Origin: Bacillota bacterium
GTDB taxonomy: Bacteria > Bacillota_I > Bacilli_A > RF39 > UBA660
Assembly: GCA_023391185.1 (NCBI GenBank)
Contig: JAEWBI010000030.1
Span: 1-38,490, forward strand
Length of the DNA stretch: 38,490 nucleotides
Direction: 5' to 3'
Shown here in pieces: positions 16,038-23,859 of the stretch (the first letter of the stretch is position 1; every line of letters starts with the position of its first letter). The notes beneath the pieces are model-generated. The model had not been told where the DNA came from. It did no database searches and was given only the letters and a program-made list of their open reading frames with translations. The position numbers and the translations under genes are program-made.

Positions 16038-19000
16038 TAATCCTCATCCCCCTCTTCTAACATACTTTCATCAAATTCTAAATTATCAAGATCGTTATCA
16101 AATTCAGCATCTTCATCTTCTAATAAAGGTTCATCAACTACATCACTAGCTAAATCACCAATTGGAAGATCTATAGTTTTTTCAAACTCATCAGCTGATA
16201 AATAACTATCTTTTTCAGCTTCTTCTAAATCTTTAAGTTCTACATAACTTCCTTCTTCATTAAGAACTGTAATATCTAGTCCTAATGCTTGGAATTCTTT
16301 AATTAAAACTCTAAAACTTTCTGGAACTCCTGATTTTGGAATTGGTGTTCCTTTAACTAATGCTTCATATACTTTTACACGACCTACTACATCATCAGAT
16401 TTAATAGTCATCATTTCTTGAAGTACATTAGCTGCACCATATGCATAAAGTGCCCAAACTTCCATTTCTCCAAATCTTTGCCCACCAAATTGAGCTTTTC
16501 CTCCAAGAGGTTGTTGTGTAACTAAACTGTATGGACCAGTAGAACGAGCATGTAATTTATCATCAACCATGTGGTGAAGTTTAATCATATACATGACACC
16601 TACACTGATACGGTTATCAAATGGTTCACCTGTACGTCCATCATATAATACTTGTTTTCCATCTTCTGAAAGACCTGCTTCTTTAAGTGCATCAATAATC
16701 TCATGACGAGTTGCACCTGCGAAAACTGGAGTAGCTACATAGATACCTAGTTCTTTAGCAGCAGCACCTAAATGCATTTCAAGAATTTGTCCTATATTCA
16801 TACGAGAAGGAACTCCAAGAGGATTTAGTAAGATATCAATTGGACGACCATCTTCAGTATAAGGCATATCTTCACTAGGAAGTACCAATGAAATAACACC
16901 TTTGTTACCATGACGTCCGGCCATTTTATCTCCAACACTGATTTTGCGTTTTTGAGCTATATAAACACGAACTATTTTAGAAACACCTGCTGGAAGTTCA
17001 TCGCTATCTTCTTTTGTAAAGATTTTAACATCATGAACTATACCACCACCACCGTGTGTAACACGAAGAGAAGTATCTCTAACTTCACGAGTTTTTTCAC
17101 CAAAAATTGCGTGTAATAATTTTTCTTCTGAAGTAAGTTCCGCTACACCCTTAGGAGTAACTTTACCAACTAATATATCATCATCTGATACTTCAGTACC
17201 TATTCTAACAATACCGTTTTCATCAAGGTTTTTACGAGCATCTTCACCTACATTAGGGATATCTCTAGTAAATTCTTCAGGCCCTAGTTTAGTATCACGA
17301 CATTCAATTTGATAATCTTCAATATGAATTGATGTATAAACATCGTCACGAACTAATCTTTCATTTAAGATAACAGCATCTTCATAGTTATAACCATTAT
17401 AGTTCATGAATGCTACTGTAACATTCTTACCTAAAGCCATTTCTCCGCTTTCAGTAGAAGGTCCATCTGCAATAACTTCTCCTGAAGTTACTGTATCACC
17501 TAATCTAACAATTGGAGTTTGATGATAACAAGTACCTGCATTACTTCTTTCATATCCATTCATGTAATATGTATCTGAACCAGACATTGTTTTAACAACA
17601 ATCTTACGAGCATCTACATAATCTACAATACCGTCACCTTTACATATTACAACAGCACCTGAATCTTTAGCTGAACAAGCTTCTACACCTGTACCAACAA
17701 TTGGAGCTTCAGCTGTTAAAAGTGGGATTGCTTGACGTTGCATGTTGGCACCCATTAGGGCACGTTTACCATCATCATGTTCAAGGAATGGAATACCTTG
17801 AGTAGTAATAGAAACTACTTGTTGAGCTGAAACATCGACATAATCAATTTTTTCGCTTTCAACAATTATATTTTCTGTATTAAAACGTACTGGTAATCTA
17901 TCAGCTATTATTTTTTTATTTTCATCTACTTCAATAGCTGCTTGTGAAATGCAATATTCAAGTTCTTCATCAGCAGTCATATAAACAACTTCATCAGTTA
18001 AATGTCTATCTACTACTTTACGATATGGTGTCATAATGAAACCATAATCATCTATTTTTGCGTAACTAGCTAATGCGGTAATTAAACCGATATTAGGTCC
18101 TTCTGGAGATTCAATTGGACATAAACGACCATAATGTGATGGGTTAACGTCACGAACATCCATACCAGCTCTATCACGAGATAGTCCACCTGGCCCTAAA
18201 GAAGATAATCTTCTCTTATTAGCAAGTTCTGCTACTGGGTTTGTTTGATCCATGAATTGTGATAACTGACTGCTTCCAAAGAATTCTTTAATAGCAGCAG
18301 TAAGTGGTCTAATATTAATTAAAGTTTTTGGAGTAACATCTACTATTTCTTGTGTAGACATTCTATCTCTTATAACTCTTTCAATACGAGACATACCAAT
18401 TCTGAATTGATTTTGTAATAATTCACCTACTTGACGAACACGTCTATTTGATAAGTGATCTATTTCATCAAAATTACCTACTCCTTCAAGTAAGTTTAAA
18501 TAATATGATACAGAAGCATAAACATCAGAAATAGTTAAACGTTTTTCAGTAATTTCTTGATCATTTCCTATAACATTAATAACTTTTTCTGGATTAAATT
18601 TAGAATAAACTTTAATAACTTGTACTTTATTATAAGAGTCAAGTTCTTCATTTATTGTAGTTTCTTTAATTCCATATCCATCTTTTAATAATGTTCTTAA
18701 TGTATCTAATACTTTGTGATCAATCAAAGTACCTTTTTCAATTATAAGTTCACCATTAACTTTAATATCTTCAGCTAAAACTTGATTAAATAAACGGTCT
18801 GTTACATTTAATTTTTTATTAAACTTATAACGACCAACTTTAGCTAAATCATATCTAAATGAATCAAAAAATCTTGTAATTAATTGGTTCTTAGCACTAT
18901 CTAGTGTTGATGGTTCTCCTGGTCTTAATTTAGAATGAATATCTATTAATGATTCATCTGTATTCTTGTTTGTATCCTTTTCAATAGTTTTTTCTAAGTA

Positions 19001-19648
19001 TACATCCTGACCAAATAAACCAAAAATATCTTCATCATTTGACAAACCTAAAGCTCTAAGTAATGTTGTTACTGGAACTTTTCTTGTTCTATCAATACGA
19101 ACATAGATGTTATCTCTAGCATCTGTTTCAAATTCTAACCAAGTACCACGAGTAGGTATAATTTGTGAAGTAATGATAAGTTTACCGTTTTTCTTATCAA
19201 TTTCTTTACCAAAATATACTGATGGAGAACGTACTAATTGAGAAACAATAACTCTTTCAGCTCCATTTATGATGAAAGTACCACTATCAGTCATAATTGG
19301 CATATCGCCTAAATAAATTTCTTGTTCCTTAACTTCTCCAGTTTCATGATTAAATAGTCTTGCTTCTACTTTTAATGGAGAAGCATAAGTTGCATATCTT
19401 TCTTTGCAGCCTTTAATTGAGTAACGAGGTTCATCTAAAAAATAGTTTCCAAATTCCAAAGATAAATTTCCAGTAAAACTTTCAACTGGGAAAATGTCTT
19501 CGAAAACTTCAGTTATACCTTCTTCCATAAACCAATAATAAGATTTTTTTTGAATTTCAAGCAAATCCTTTAATTCAATAGCATTTTCTGTTTTTGAGTA
19601 ACTACGTCTTTCACGGTGATCACCAAATTTTTTAACTGTATAAGCCAC
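16037..19648 (-). CDS. rpoB: DNA-directed RNA polymerase subunit beta, with Asn at the rifampicin position
   Basis: The beta subunit of RNA polymerase, 1203 residues. Conserved blocks are in place: SSQLSQFMDQ, LGPGGLSRDRAG, CPIESPEGPNIGLI and the C-terminal GGKAQFGGQRFGEMEVWAL. The last 50 residues are very acidic. In the rifampicin-binding cluster, the residue equal to E. coli His526 is Asn477 (codon at 18220-18218), in ELANKRRLSSLG. Asp516 and Ser531 equivalents are retained. The start is GTG after GGGGTGA. The promoter lies directly downstream of the ybxB stop and a hairpin leader precedes the gene. Confidence 0.99.
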   Translation of the reverse strand: MAYTVKKFGDHRERRSYSKTENAIELKDLLEIQKKSYYWFMEEGITEVFEDIFPVESFTGNLSLEFGNYFLDEPRYSIKGCKERYATYASPLKVEARLFNHETGEVKEQEIYLGDMPIMTDSGTFIINGAERVIVSQLVRSPSVYFGKEIDKKNGKLIITSQIIPTRGTWLEFETDARDNIYVRIDRTRKVPVTTLLRALGLSNDEDIFGLFGQDVYLEKTIEKDTNKNTDESLIDIHSKLRPGEPSTLDSAKNQLITRFFDSFRYDLAKVGRYKFNKKLNVTDRLFNQVLAEDIKVNGELIIEKGTLIDHKVLDTLRTLLKDGYGIKETTINEELDSYNKVQVIKVYSKFNPEKVINVIGNDQEITEKRLTISDVYASVSYYLNLLEGVGNFDEIDHLSNRRVRQVGELLQNQFRIGMSRIERVIRDRMSTQEIVDVTPKTLINIRPLTAAIKEFFGSSQLSQFMDQTNPVAELANKRRLSSLGPGGLSRDRAGMDVRDVNPSHYGRLCPIESPEGPNIGLITALASYAKIDDYGFIMTPYRKVVDRHLTDEVVYMTADEELEYCISQAAIEVDENKKIIADRLPVRFNTENIIVESEKIDYVDVSAQQVVSITTQGIPFLEHDDGKRALMGANMQRQAIPLLTAEAPIVGTGVEACSAKDSGAVVICKGDGIVDYVDARKIVVKTMSGSDTYYMNGYERSNAGTCYHQTPIVRLGDTVTSGEVIADGPSTESGEMALGKNVTVAFMNYNGYNYEDAVILNERLVRDDVYTSIHIEDYQIECRDTKLGPEEFTRDIPNVGEDARKNLDENGIVRIGTEVSDDDILVGKVTPKGVAELTSEEKLLHAIFGEKTREVRDTSLRVTHGGGGIVHDVKIFTKEDSDELPAGVSKIVRVYIAQKRKISVGDKMAGRHGNKGVISLVLPSEDMPYTEDGRPIDILLNPLGVPSRMNIGQILEMHLGAAAKELGIYVATPVFAGATRHEIIDALKEAGLSEDGKQVLYDGRTGEPFDNRISVGVMYMIKLHHMVDDKLHARSTGPYSLVTQQPLGGKAQFGGQRFGEMEVWALYAYGAANVLQEMMTIKSDDVVGRVKVYEALVKGTPIPKSGVPESFRVLIKEFQALGLDITVLNEEGSYVELKDLEEAEKDSYLSADEFEKTIDLPIGDLASDVVDEPLLEDEDAEFDNDLDNLEFDESMLEEGDED

Positions 19649-19680
19649 TTATTTCACCCCTATAAACTAAATTTTGTTTT

Positions 19681-19708
19681 GCATGTACGCGCGCAAAAAA
19701 GTACATGC
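19681..19708 (-). promoter_or_regulatory. 5' leader hairpin of rpoBC
   Basis: GCATGTAC and GTACATGC form a perfect eight-base stem with a 12-base loop that includes GCGCGC, a rare G+C-rich spot in this window. It starts about six bases after the predicted transcription start, so the mRNA would begin with a hairpin. No T run follows, so it is not an ordinary terminator. It may stabilise the 5' end or bind a regulator. Confidence 0.6.
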
Positions 19709-19720
19709 CGCCAATATATA

Positions 19721-19749
19721 ATTTTAACAAAAATATGATAAATAGTCAA
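19721..19749 (-). promoter_or_regulatory. rpoBC promoter
   Basis: On the minus strand TTGACT, a 17-base spacer, then TAAAAT preceded by TGT, giving a good housekeeping promoter with extended -10. The -35 box touches the ybxB stop codon. It lies about 73 bases upstream of the rpoB start. Confidence 0.85.
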
Positions 19750-20331
19750 TTATTTTTCCGCGCAAATAATGAAAAAACCCTTATTTTTGTTAATCAATTT
19801 CGTTTTATAACTTTTTTCTAAATCTTTTATAAGTGATTTAGCTCCTTGATCTTTATTAATGACTAGCCATAATTGACCACCATCTAATAAGTGTTCTTTA
19901 GCATCAAAGAGAATTTTATAGAGTATCTGTTTACCAACTCTAATGGGCGGATTGGTAATTATATAATTATATTTTTTAGTAACATTGCTATAAATATCGC
20001 TATTAAATATATTTACATCTACGTTATTTTCTAAAGCATTTTTACGTGCTAGATTAAGACTGCGATCATTTATATCTATCATATCAACATCACAATCATA
20101 GTTTTTCTTAAGAAAAATTCCTATAGGTCCATAACCACATCCAAAATCTAGAATATCTCCTTGGATGTCATTTGGAAGGCTCTCTAAAAGAGAGCGAGTT
20201 CCAAAATCTAGTCCTTTCTTTGAAAAAACTCCATTATCAGTAAAAAAAGTGAACTCGCTAGTCTTTATTATTACTTTTTTTGTTTCAACGTTATGTTTTA
20301 AATCCACATTGTTAGTAAAATAATGACTCAT
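19750..20331 (-). CDS. Class I SAM-dependent methyltransferase (YbxB/RsmC-like)
   Basis: A single-domain methyltransferase of the MTS (RsmC/RlmG-like) family, 193 residues, about half the size of E. coli RsmC, which has a duplicated domain. The SAM site is LDFGCGYGPIG near 60-70 and the catalytic loop is NPPIRVGK near 130, typical of enzymes that methylate an exocyclic base nitrogen such as guanine N2. The position between rplL and rpoB is exactly that of ybxB in Bacillus. A 16S rRNA target is likely from the family but not shown by the sequence. Confidence 0.88.
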   Translation of the reverse strand: MSHYFTNNVDLKHNVETKKVIIKTSEFTFFTDNGVFSKKGLDFGTRSLLESLPNDIQGDILDFGCGYGPIGIFLKKNYDCDVDMIDINDRSLNLARKNALENNVDVNIFNSDIYSNVTKKYNYIITNPPIRVGKQILYKILFDAKEHLLDGGQLWLVINKDQGAKSLIKDLEKSYKTKLINKNKGFFIICAEK

Positions 20332-20358
20332 AATTCACTCTCCTTTTATAAACGGCTA

Positions 20359-20386
20359 AAGCCCATACCAAATTCAGTATAGGCTT
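20359..20386 (-). other. Hairpin between rplL and the methyltransferase gene
   Basis: AAGCCTATAC and GTATGGGCTT form a ten-base stem with one G-U pair and an eight-base loop. On the minus strand it is not followed by a T run, so a processing site or partial attenuator between rplL and ybxB is more likely than a full terminator. Confidence 0.5.
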
Positions 20387-20404
20387 AAACACTTATTTTT
20401 TTAA

Positions 20405-20770
20405 TTATTTTAATTCGATTGTAGCGCCAGCTTCTTCGAATTTAGCTTTTAATTCAGCAGCTTCATCAGTTGAAACGCCTTCTTTAACATTTCCACCATT
20501 ATCAGCTAAATCTTTAGCTTCTTTTAATCCTAAACCAGTAATATCTCTTACTAATTTAATAACAGCGATTTTGTTAACACCAGCACTAGCTAATACTACA
20601 TTAACTGTACTTGGTCCTTCTTCTACAGCAGCAACTGGAGCAGCAGCTACAGCTACAGCACTTGGATCAACACCGAATGCTTCCTTCATTGCGTCTACTA
20701 AATCTTTAACTTCTAATATTGTCATTTCGCTGATTGAATCGATAATTTCTTTTGTACTTAATTTTGCCAT
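20405..20770 (-). CDS. rplL: 50S ribosomal protein L7/L12
   Basis: Stalk protein of the large subunit, 121 residues. The N-terminal dimerisation helix (STKEIIDSISEMTILEVKDL), the Ala/Val-rich hinge (about 38-50) and the C-terminal factor-binding domain (KIAVIKLVRDITGLGLKEAK, then the Gly-Gly-containing loop) are complete. AAGGAGG precedes the ATG. It is translated from the rplJL message, 54 bases after rplJ, which lets it be made in excess over L10. Confidence 0.98.
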   Translation of the reverse strand: MAKLSTKEIIDSISEMTILEVKDLVDAMKEAFGVDPSAVAVAAAPVAAVEEGPSTVNVVLASAGVNKIAVIKLVRDITGLGLKEAKDLADNGGNVKEGVSTDEAAELKAKFEEAGATIELK

Positions 20771-20824
20771 TTTAATTTCCTCCTTATATTTTTTTTAATT
20801 TATTCTAAAATTTCAAGCTAATAA

Positions 20825-21316
20825 TTAGCCTTCCATGTTTTGACTATGTAAGTCTAAACATATTGCAACATTTTTAACATGTTCTAATAATCCAGCTGCG
20901 AACATTGTTAATAATTGATCTCTTGATGGTATTGAAGCTAGTACAGAAAGTTCTTTAGTATCTGCTACTTTTCCATCTACGATACCTATTTTTAATTCTA
21001 AAGCTGGGTGACTCTTAGCGAAGTCACTTAATGTTTTGATTGGTGCGATTACATCAGTACCATAAGCCATAGCTTTTGGTCCGTTTAATTCACCTTGCAT
21101 ATCATAATTTAATGAGTCTAATGCTCTTTTAGCTAAAGTATTCTTATAAACTTTAACATCTGAGCCACCATTACGTAAGTTTCTTCTTAGTTCAGTCATT
21201 TCGCCAACTGTTAGTCCGCGATATTCGAAAAATACAACTGAATTTGAACTTTTTACTTTATCAGTAATTTCATCTATTGTTGTTTGTTTACGTTCTAGTA
21301 TTTTTACGTTTGCCAT
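20825..21316 (-). CDS. rplJ: 50S ribosomal protein L10
   Basis: L10 (163 aa) anchors L7/L12 to the ribosome. The N-terminal rRNA-binding domain includes SSNSVVFFEYRGLTVGEMTE and the conserved KVYKNTLAKRAL. The C-terminal helix that binds L12 dimers follows (about 135-160). AGGAGGTG precedes the ATG. The long structured leader upstream matches the place and sequence of the known L10 autoregulatory leader, so expression is probably controlled by the L10-L12 complex. Confidence 0.97.
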   Translation of the reverse strand: MANVKILERKQTTIDEITDKVKSSNSVVFFEYRGLTVGEMTELRRNLRNGGSDVKVYKNTLAKRALDSLNYDMQGELNGPKAMAYGTDVIAPIKTLSDFAKSHPALELKIGIVDGKVADTKELSVLASIPSRDQLLTMFAAGLLEHVKNVAICLDLHSQNMEG

Positions 21317-21469
21317 ATTACACCTCCTCTATTCATGTGTAATACCGTAATTAAAAGCCCCTACTATGGAGTACACAGTAAGGGCCGAAAAAGACTATTA
21401 TAATCTCCCTCGGTAGGAATAATTAAGCATAAAGCTCCTACTGTCTACGGTACCTATTAATTTCGAACT
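21317..21469 (-). ncRNA. L10 leader (ribosomal protein L10 autoregulatory element)
   Basis: Between its own promoter and rplJ the transcript carries about 150 bases of structured leader. The minus strand holds CCGTAGACAGTAGGAGC, then CTTAATTATTCCTACCGAGG, the paired core of L10 leaders in Bacillota. It also has a G+C-rich hairpin (GGCCCTTACTGTG with CATAGTAGGGGC) followed by TTTT, which could act as an attenuator. Regulation by the L10-L12 complex is known for this leader class. Confidence 0.85.
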
Positions 21470-21475
21470 GAAATG

Positions 21476-21504
21476 ATTATATCATAACTAGTTTTATTTG
21501 TCAA
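21476..21504 (-). promoter_or_regulatory. rplJL promoter
   Basis: TTGACA, 17 bases, then TATAAT preceded by TGA: a full-consensus promoter with extended -10. The -35 box is embedded in the last codons of rplA. Confidence 0.92.
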
Positions 21505-22189
21505 AAGTTTTTGAATCAATTTTAATACCAGGCCCCATTGTTGAAGATATTGAAATGTTTTTAACATATTCTCCTTTAACAGCTGTTGGTTTTGATTTTA
21601 AAATTAATGAAACAAAAGATTCTAAGTTTTGAAGTAATTGTTCTTCAGTGAATGATACTTTACCAATGATAACAGCTACGTTACCATAGCTATCAGTACG
21701 GTATTCTACACGTCCTTTTTTAACATCAGTAACTGCTTTTGCAGTGTCTAGTGTAACAGTTCCAGTTTTTGGATTTGGCATTAAACCTTTTGGTCCTAAA
21801 ACTTTACCTAATTTACCTAAAACAGGCATCATATCTGGAGTAGCTATCATAATATCAAAATCGAACCAGTTTTCTTTTTCGATTTTTGTTATTAAATCCA
21901 TATCTCCAACGTAATCTGCTCCTGCTTCTTTAGCAGCTTTTGCAGCATCACCTTTTGCAAGTACTAAAACTTTTTTAGTTTTACCAGTACCATTTGGTAG
22001 TACTGTAGCACCTCTTAATTGTTGATCAGCTTTTTTTGTGTCTAAGTTAAGACGTAAAACTAATTCAACTGAAGCATCAAATTTAGCAGGATTTGTTTCC
22101 TTAACTAATTTTACAGCTTCTGCCTTAGTGTATAATTTAGTTCTATCAACTAATTTACTTACTTCAACGTATTTTTTTCCTTTTTTCAT
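21494..22189 (-). CDS. rplA: 50S ribosomal protein L1
   Basis: L1 (231 aa) forms the L1 stalk and usually represses its own operon by binding the leader. The start MKKGKKYVE, the ELVLRLNLDTKKADQQLRG strand and the MMPVLGKLGKVLGPKGLMPN loop are typical. The last codons contain the rplJ -35 box. AAGGAGG precedes the ATG. The 78 bases between rplK and rplA contain two short palindromes, TAGGGAATTCCCTA and GGATAAAATAATCC, either of which could form small hairpins in the message. Confidence 0.98.
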   Translation of the reverse strand: MKKGKKYVEVSKLVDRTKLYTKAEAVKLVKETNPAKFDASVELVLRLNLDTKKADQQLRGATVLPNGTGKTKKVLVLAKGDAAKAAKEAGADYVGDMDLITKIEKENWFDFDIMIATPDMMPVLGKLGKVLGPKGLMPNPKTGTVTLDTAKAVTDVKKGRVEYRTDSYGNVAVIIGKVSFTEEQLLQNLESFVSLILKSKPTAVKGEYVKNISISSTMGPGIKIDSKTFDK

Positions 22190-22267
22190 TTTTTTACCTC
22201 CTTATGTGGTCAAGCGGATTATTTTATCCTTCCACTAGGGAATTCCCTATGCAAGTATATTAACTTA

Positions 22268-22696
22268 TTAGTCTACTATTTCAATACCCATATTAAGTGC
22301 AGTACCTTCAATGATCTTAATAGCTTCATCTACAGTATAGCAATTTAAATCTGGTAATTTAATTTCGGCTATTTCTTTTACTTGTGCTTTTGTTAATTTT
22401 CCAACGACAAAGTTACGTCCTTTTGTAGAACCACTTTTAACGCCAGCAAATTTCTTTATTAAGAATGCTGCTGGTGGAGTTTTAATTACGAAATCAAAGC
22501 TTCTATCATCATAAATAGAAATTTCAACTGGTAATATATCTCCCATTTTTTCTCTTGTTGCATCGTTATATTTTGTGCAGAATTCTTGTAAGTTAACTCC
22601 TGCAGGACCTAAAACAGTACCAACTGGTGGAGCTGGTGTTGCTTTTCCAGCAGGGATTTGTAACTTAATTTTTTTTGTAATATTCTTTTTTGCCAC
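22268..22696 (-). CDS. rplK: 50S ribosomal protein L11
   Basis: L11 lies at the GTPase-associated centre and is needed for stringent response signalling. The family start AKKNITKKIKLQIPAGKATP and the GPAGVNLQEFC stretch are seen. The C-terminal rRNA-binding domain (GRNFVVGKLTKAQVKEIAEI, then LNCYTVDEAIKIIEGTALNMG) is complete. An earlier GTG at 22705 lies within AGGAGGTG. I choose the GTG at 22696, eight bases after AGGAGG, giving 142 residues, the family length. The gene is preceded by its own promoter and a structured leader. Confidence 0.97.
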   Translation of the reverse strand: MAKKNITKKIKLQIPAGKATPAPPVGTVLGPAGVNLQEFCTKYNDATREKMGDILPVEISIYDDRSFDFVIKTPPAAFLIKKFAGVKSGSTKGRNFVVGKLTKAQVKEIAEIKLPDLNCYTVDEAIKIIEGTALNMGIEIVD

Positions 22697-22819
22697 GAAA
22701 AACACCTCCTATAATTATTTCGCTTTTCATGTGTGGTTCAAATAGCTTTTTCTCTCCGCTTTATTTATAAGAAAGAGCTTTGCCTCCCACATATCTATAT
22801 TAATATAAAACAATATAGC
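22697..22819 (-). ncRNA. Structured rplKA leader, probable L1 binding element
   Basis: About 120 bases between the promoter and rplK. On the minus strand ATGTGGGAGG (22792-22783) can pair with CCACACAT (22736-22729), enclosing a second paired segment around CTCTTTC and GAGAGAAAAAG. A GTGGGAGG closing stem before rplK is known to me from other Bacillota. Feedback control of rplKA by L1 is established in bacteria generally. Naming this exact element is inference. Confidence 0.6.
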
Positions 22820-22825
22820 CCTATA

Positions 22826-22854
22826 ATAATATCATAAAATTATTTATTTGTAAA
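22826..22854 (-). promoter_or_regulatory. rplKA promoter
   Basis: TTTACA, 17 bases, then TATTAT preceded by TGA (extended -10). It lies just upstream of the nusG stop region, so rplKA can be transcribed apart from secE-nusG. Confidence 0.85.
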
Positions 22855-22860
22855 TAACAA

Positions 22861-23397
22861 CTATACTTTTTCTATTTCATTTAAGCCAAGTTCAACCATT
22901 GTCTCTTGACCAAATAAATCTAGACTAACTTCAACTTTTGCATTTTCTGTATCGATACTCTTGATTTTACCAAACATATTAGCAAATGGTCCATTAATAA
23001 CTTTAACCATATCGTCAATAATAAGCCCATTAGTTAAATCTATTCTACTCATACCCATACTAGATAAGATTTTATCTACTTCTGATGGTGTAAGTGGAAA
23101 TGGCTTAGCACCTTTTCCAGACGAACCAATAAATCCAGTAACACCTGGGGTATTACGAACAACAAACCATGCTTCATCAGTCATTATCATTTCAACTAAA
23201 ATGTAACCCGGAAACATTTTCTTTGTTTTTTCTTTTTTTTGTCCATCTTTATTAACTTCTATTTCTTTTTGTTCTGGGACAACTACTCTGAAGATATAAT
23301 CTTCAAGTCCCATACTGTTTGCTCTCATCTCTAGTTTTTCTTTTACTTTATTTTCATGACCTGAGTAAGTATTAACAACATACCATTCTTTGTTCAT
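22861..23397 (-). CDS. nusG: Transcription termination/antitermination factor NusG
   Basis: NusG binds RNA polymerase and links transcription to translation. The N-terminal NGN domain (KEWYVVNTYSGHENKVKEKL, then FPGYILVEM and the RNTPGVTGFIG segment) and the C-terminal KOW domain (DMVKVINGPFANMFGKI) are complete within 178 residues. No extra insertion domain is seen. Its ATG is four bases after the secE stop, so both are translated from one message. The rplK promoter follows closely. Confidence 0.98.
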   Translation of the reverse strand: MNKEWYVVNTYSGHENKVKEKLEMRANSMGLEDYIFRVVVPEQKEIEVNKDGQKKEKTKKMFPGYILVEMIMTDEAWFVVRNTPGVTGFIGSSGKGAKPFPLTPSEVDKILSSMGMSRIDLTNGLIIDDMVKVINGPFANMFGKIKSIDTENAKVEVSLDLFGQETMVELGLNEIEKV

Positions 23398-23401
23398 ATT
23401 A

Positions 23402-23581
23402 CTAACCTACTAAAACCTTTAAACCAGATATTGCAAGGTCAGTTAAAGTAAAGAATAACGCAAGTATGATTATGAAAGATAAAGCAGCTGTACTATATTT
23501 AACCATTTCTTTTTTAGTTGGCCACTTAACTTTTTTCATTTCTTCTTTGACACTAATGAAAAATCTTGCTATTTTTTTCAT
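23402..23581 (-). CDS. secE: Preprotein translocase subunit SecE (59 aa)
   Basis: Short, single-helix SecE of Gram-positive type, an essential part of the SecYEG channel. The amphipathic surface helix ending in the family motif (MKKVKWPTKKEMVKYS, with the Lys-Trp-Pro-Thr core) is followed by one membrane helix (about 33-52) and a short C-terminal tail. The position directly before nusG is the conserved one. It is too short for an ordinary ORF threshold. rpmG, which sits between sigH and secE in Bacillus, is not found upstream. Confidence 0.97.
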   Translation of the reverse strand: MKKIARFFISVKEEMKKVKWPTKKEMVKYSTAALSFIIILALFFTLTDLAISGLKVLVG

Positions 23582-23605
23582 TCAATCACCTACTTTTTTA
23601 GATTT

Positions 23606-23628
23606 GTGTTTTTCCAAAATAAAAACAC
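23606..23628 (-). other. Hairpin in the secE-nusG leader
   Basis: GTGTTTTT and AAAAACAC form an eight-base stem with a seven-base loop about 25 bases before secE. On the minus strand it is not followed by T residues, so it is not a terminator. Confidence 0.45.
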
Positions 23629-23646
23629 CTTTGTGTGTCTAAATAA

Positions 23647-23675
23647 ATAATAGCACACTAACCCTATATTGTCAA
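23647..23675 (-). promoter_or_regulatory. secE-nusG promoter
   Basis: TTGACA, 17 bases, then TATTAT preceded by TGC: strong promoter with extended -10. A- and T-tracts upstream of the -35 (23676-23760) could serve as an UP element. Otherwise I see nothing coding in the stretch between secE and the pilin gene apart from the terminator at 23766-23805. Confidence 0.9.
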
Positions 23676-23765
23676 TAAAATTAAACGTTTTTTTAATCTG
23701 ATTTAATTAAATTAATTTAATAAATAGATGTTATTTCTATAATTATCAATTAAACATATTTTTAT

Positions 23766-23805
23766 ACAAAATTAAGCAATGTAATATGACAATTACATTG
23801 CTTAA
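23766..23805 (-). terminator. Terminator after the pilin-like gene
   Basis: A perfect 14-base stem, TTAAGCAATGTAAT with ATTACATTGCTTAA, six-base loop, followed on the minus strand by TTTTG. It isolates the pilin-like gene from the secE promoter region. Confidence 0.75.
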
Positions 23806-23859
23806 TAAAACTTATGCTTTTAATACAAAATAAATACTATATTTTAAATCATTATACGC

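Noticed and set aside
23582..23646. Possible rpmG (L33) or tRNA-Trp upstream of secE
   Set aside because: No L33-like Cys pairs in any frame and no cloverleaf; only a leader hairpin is seen.
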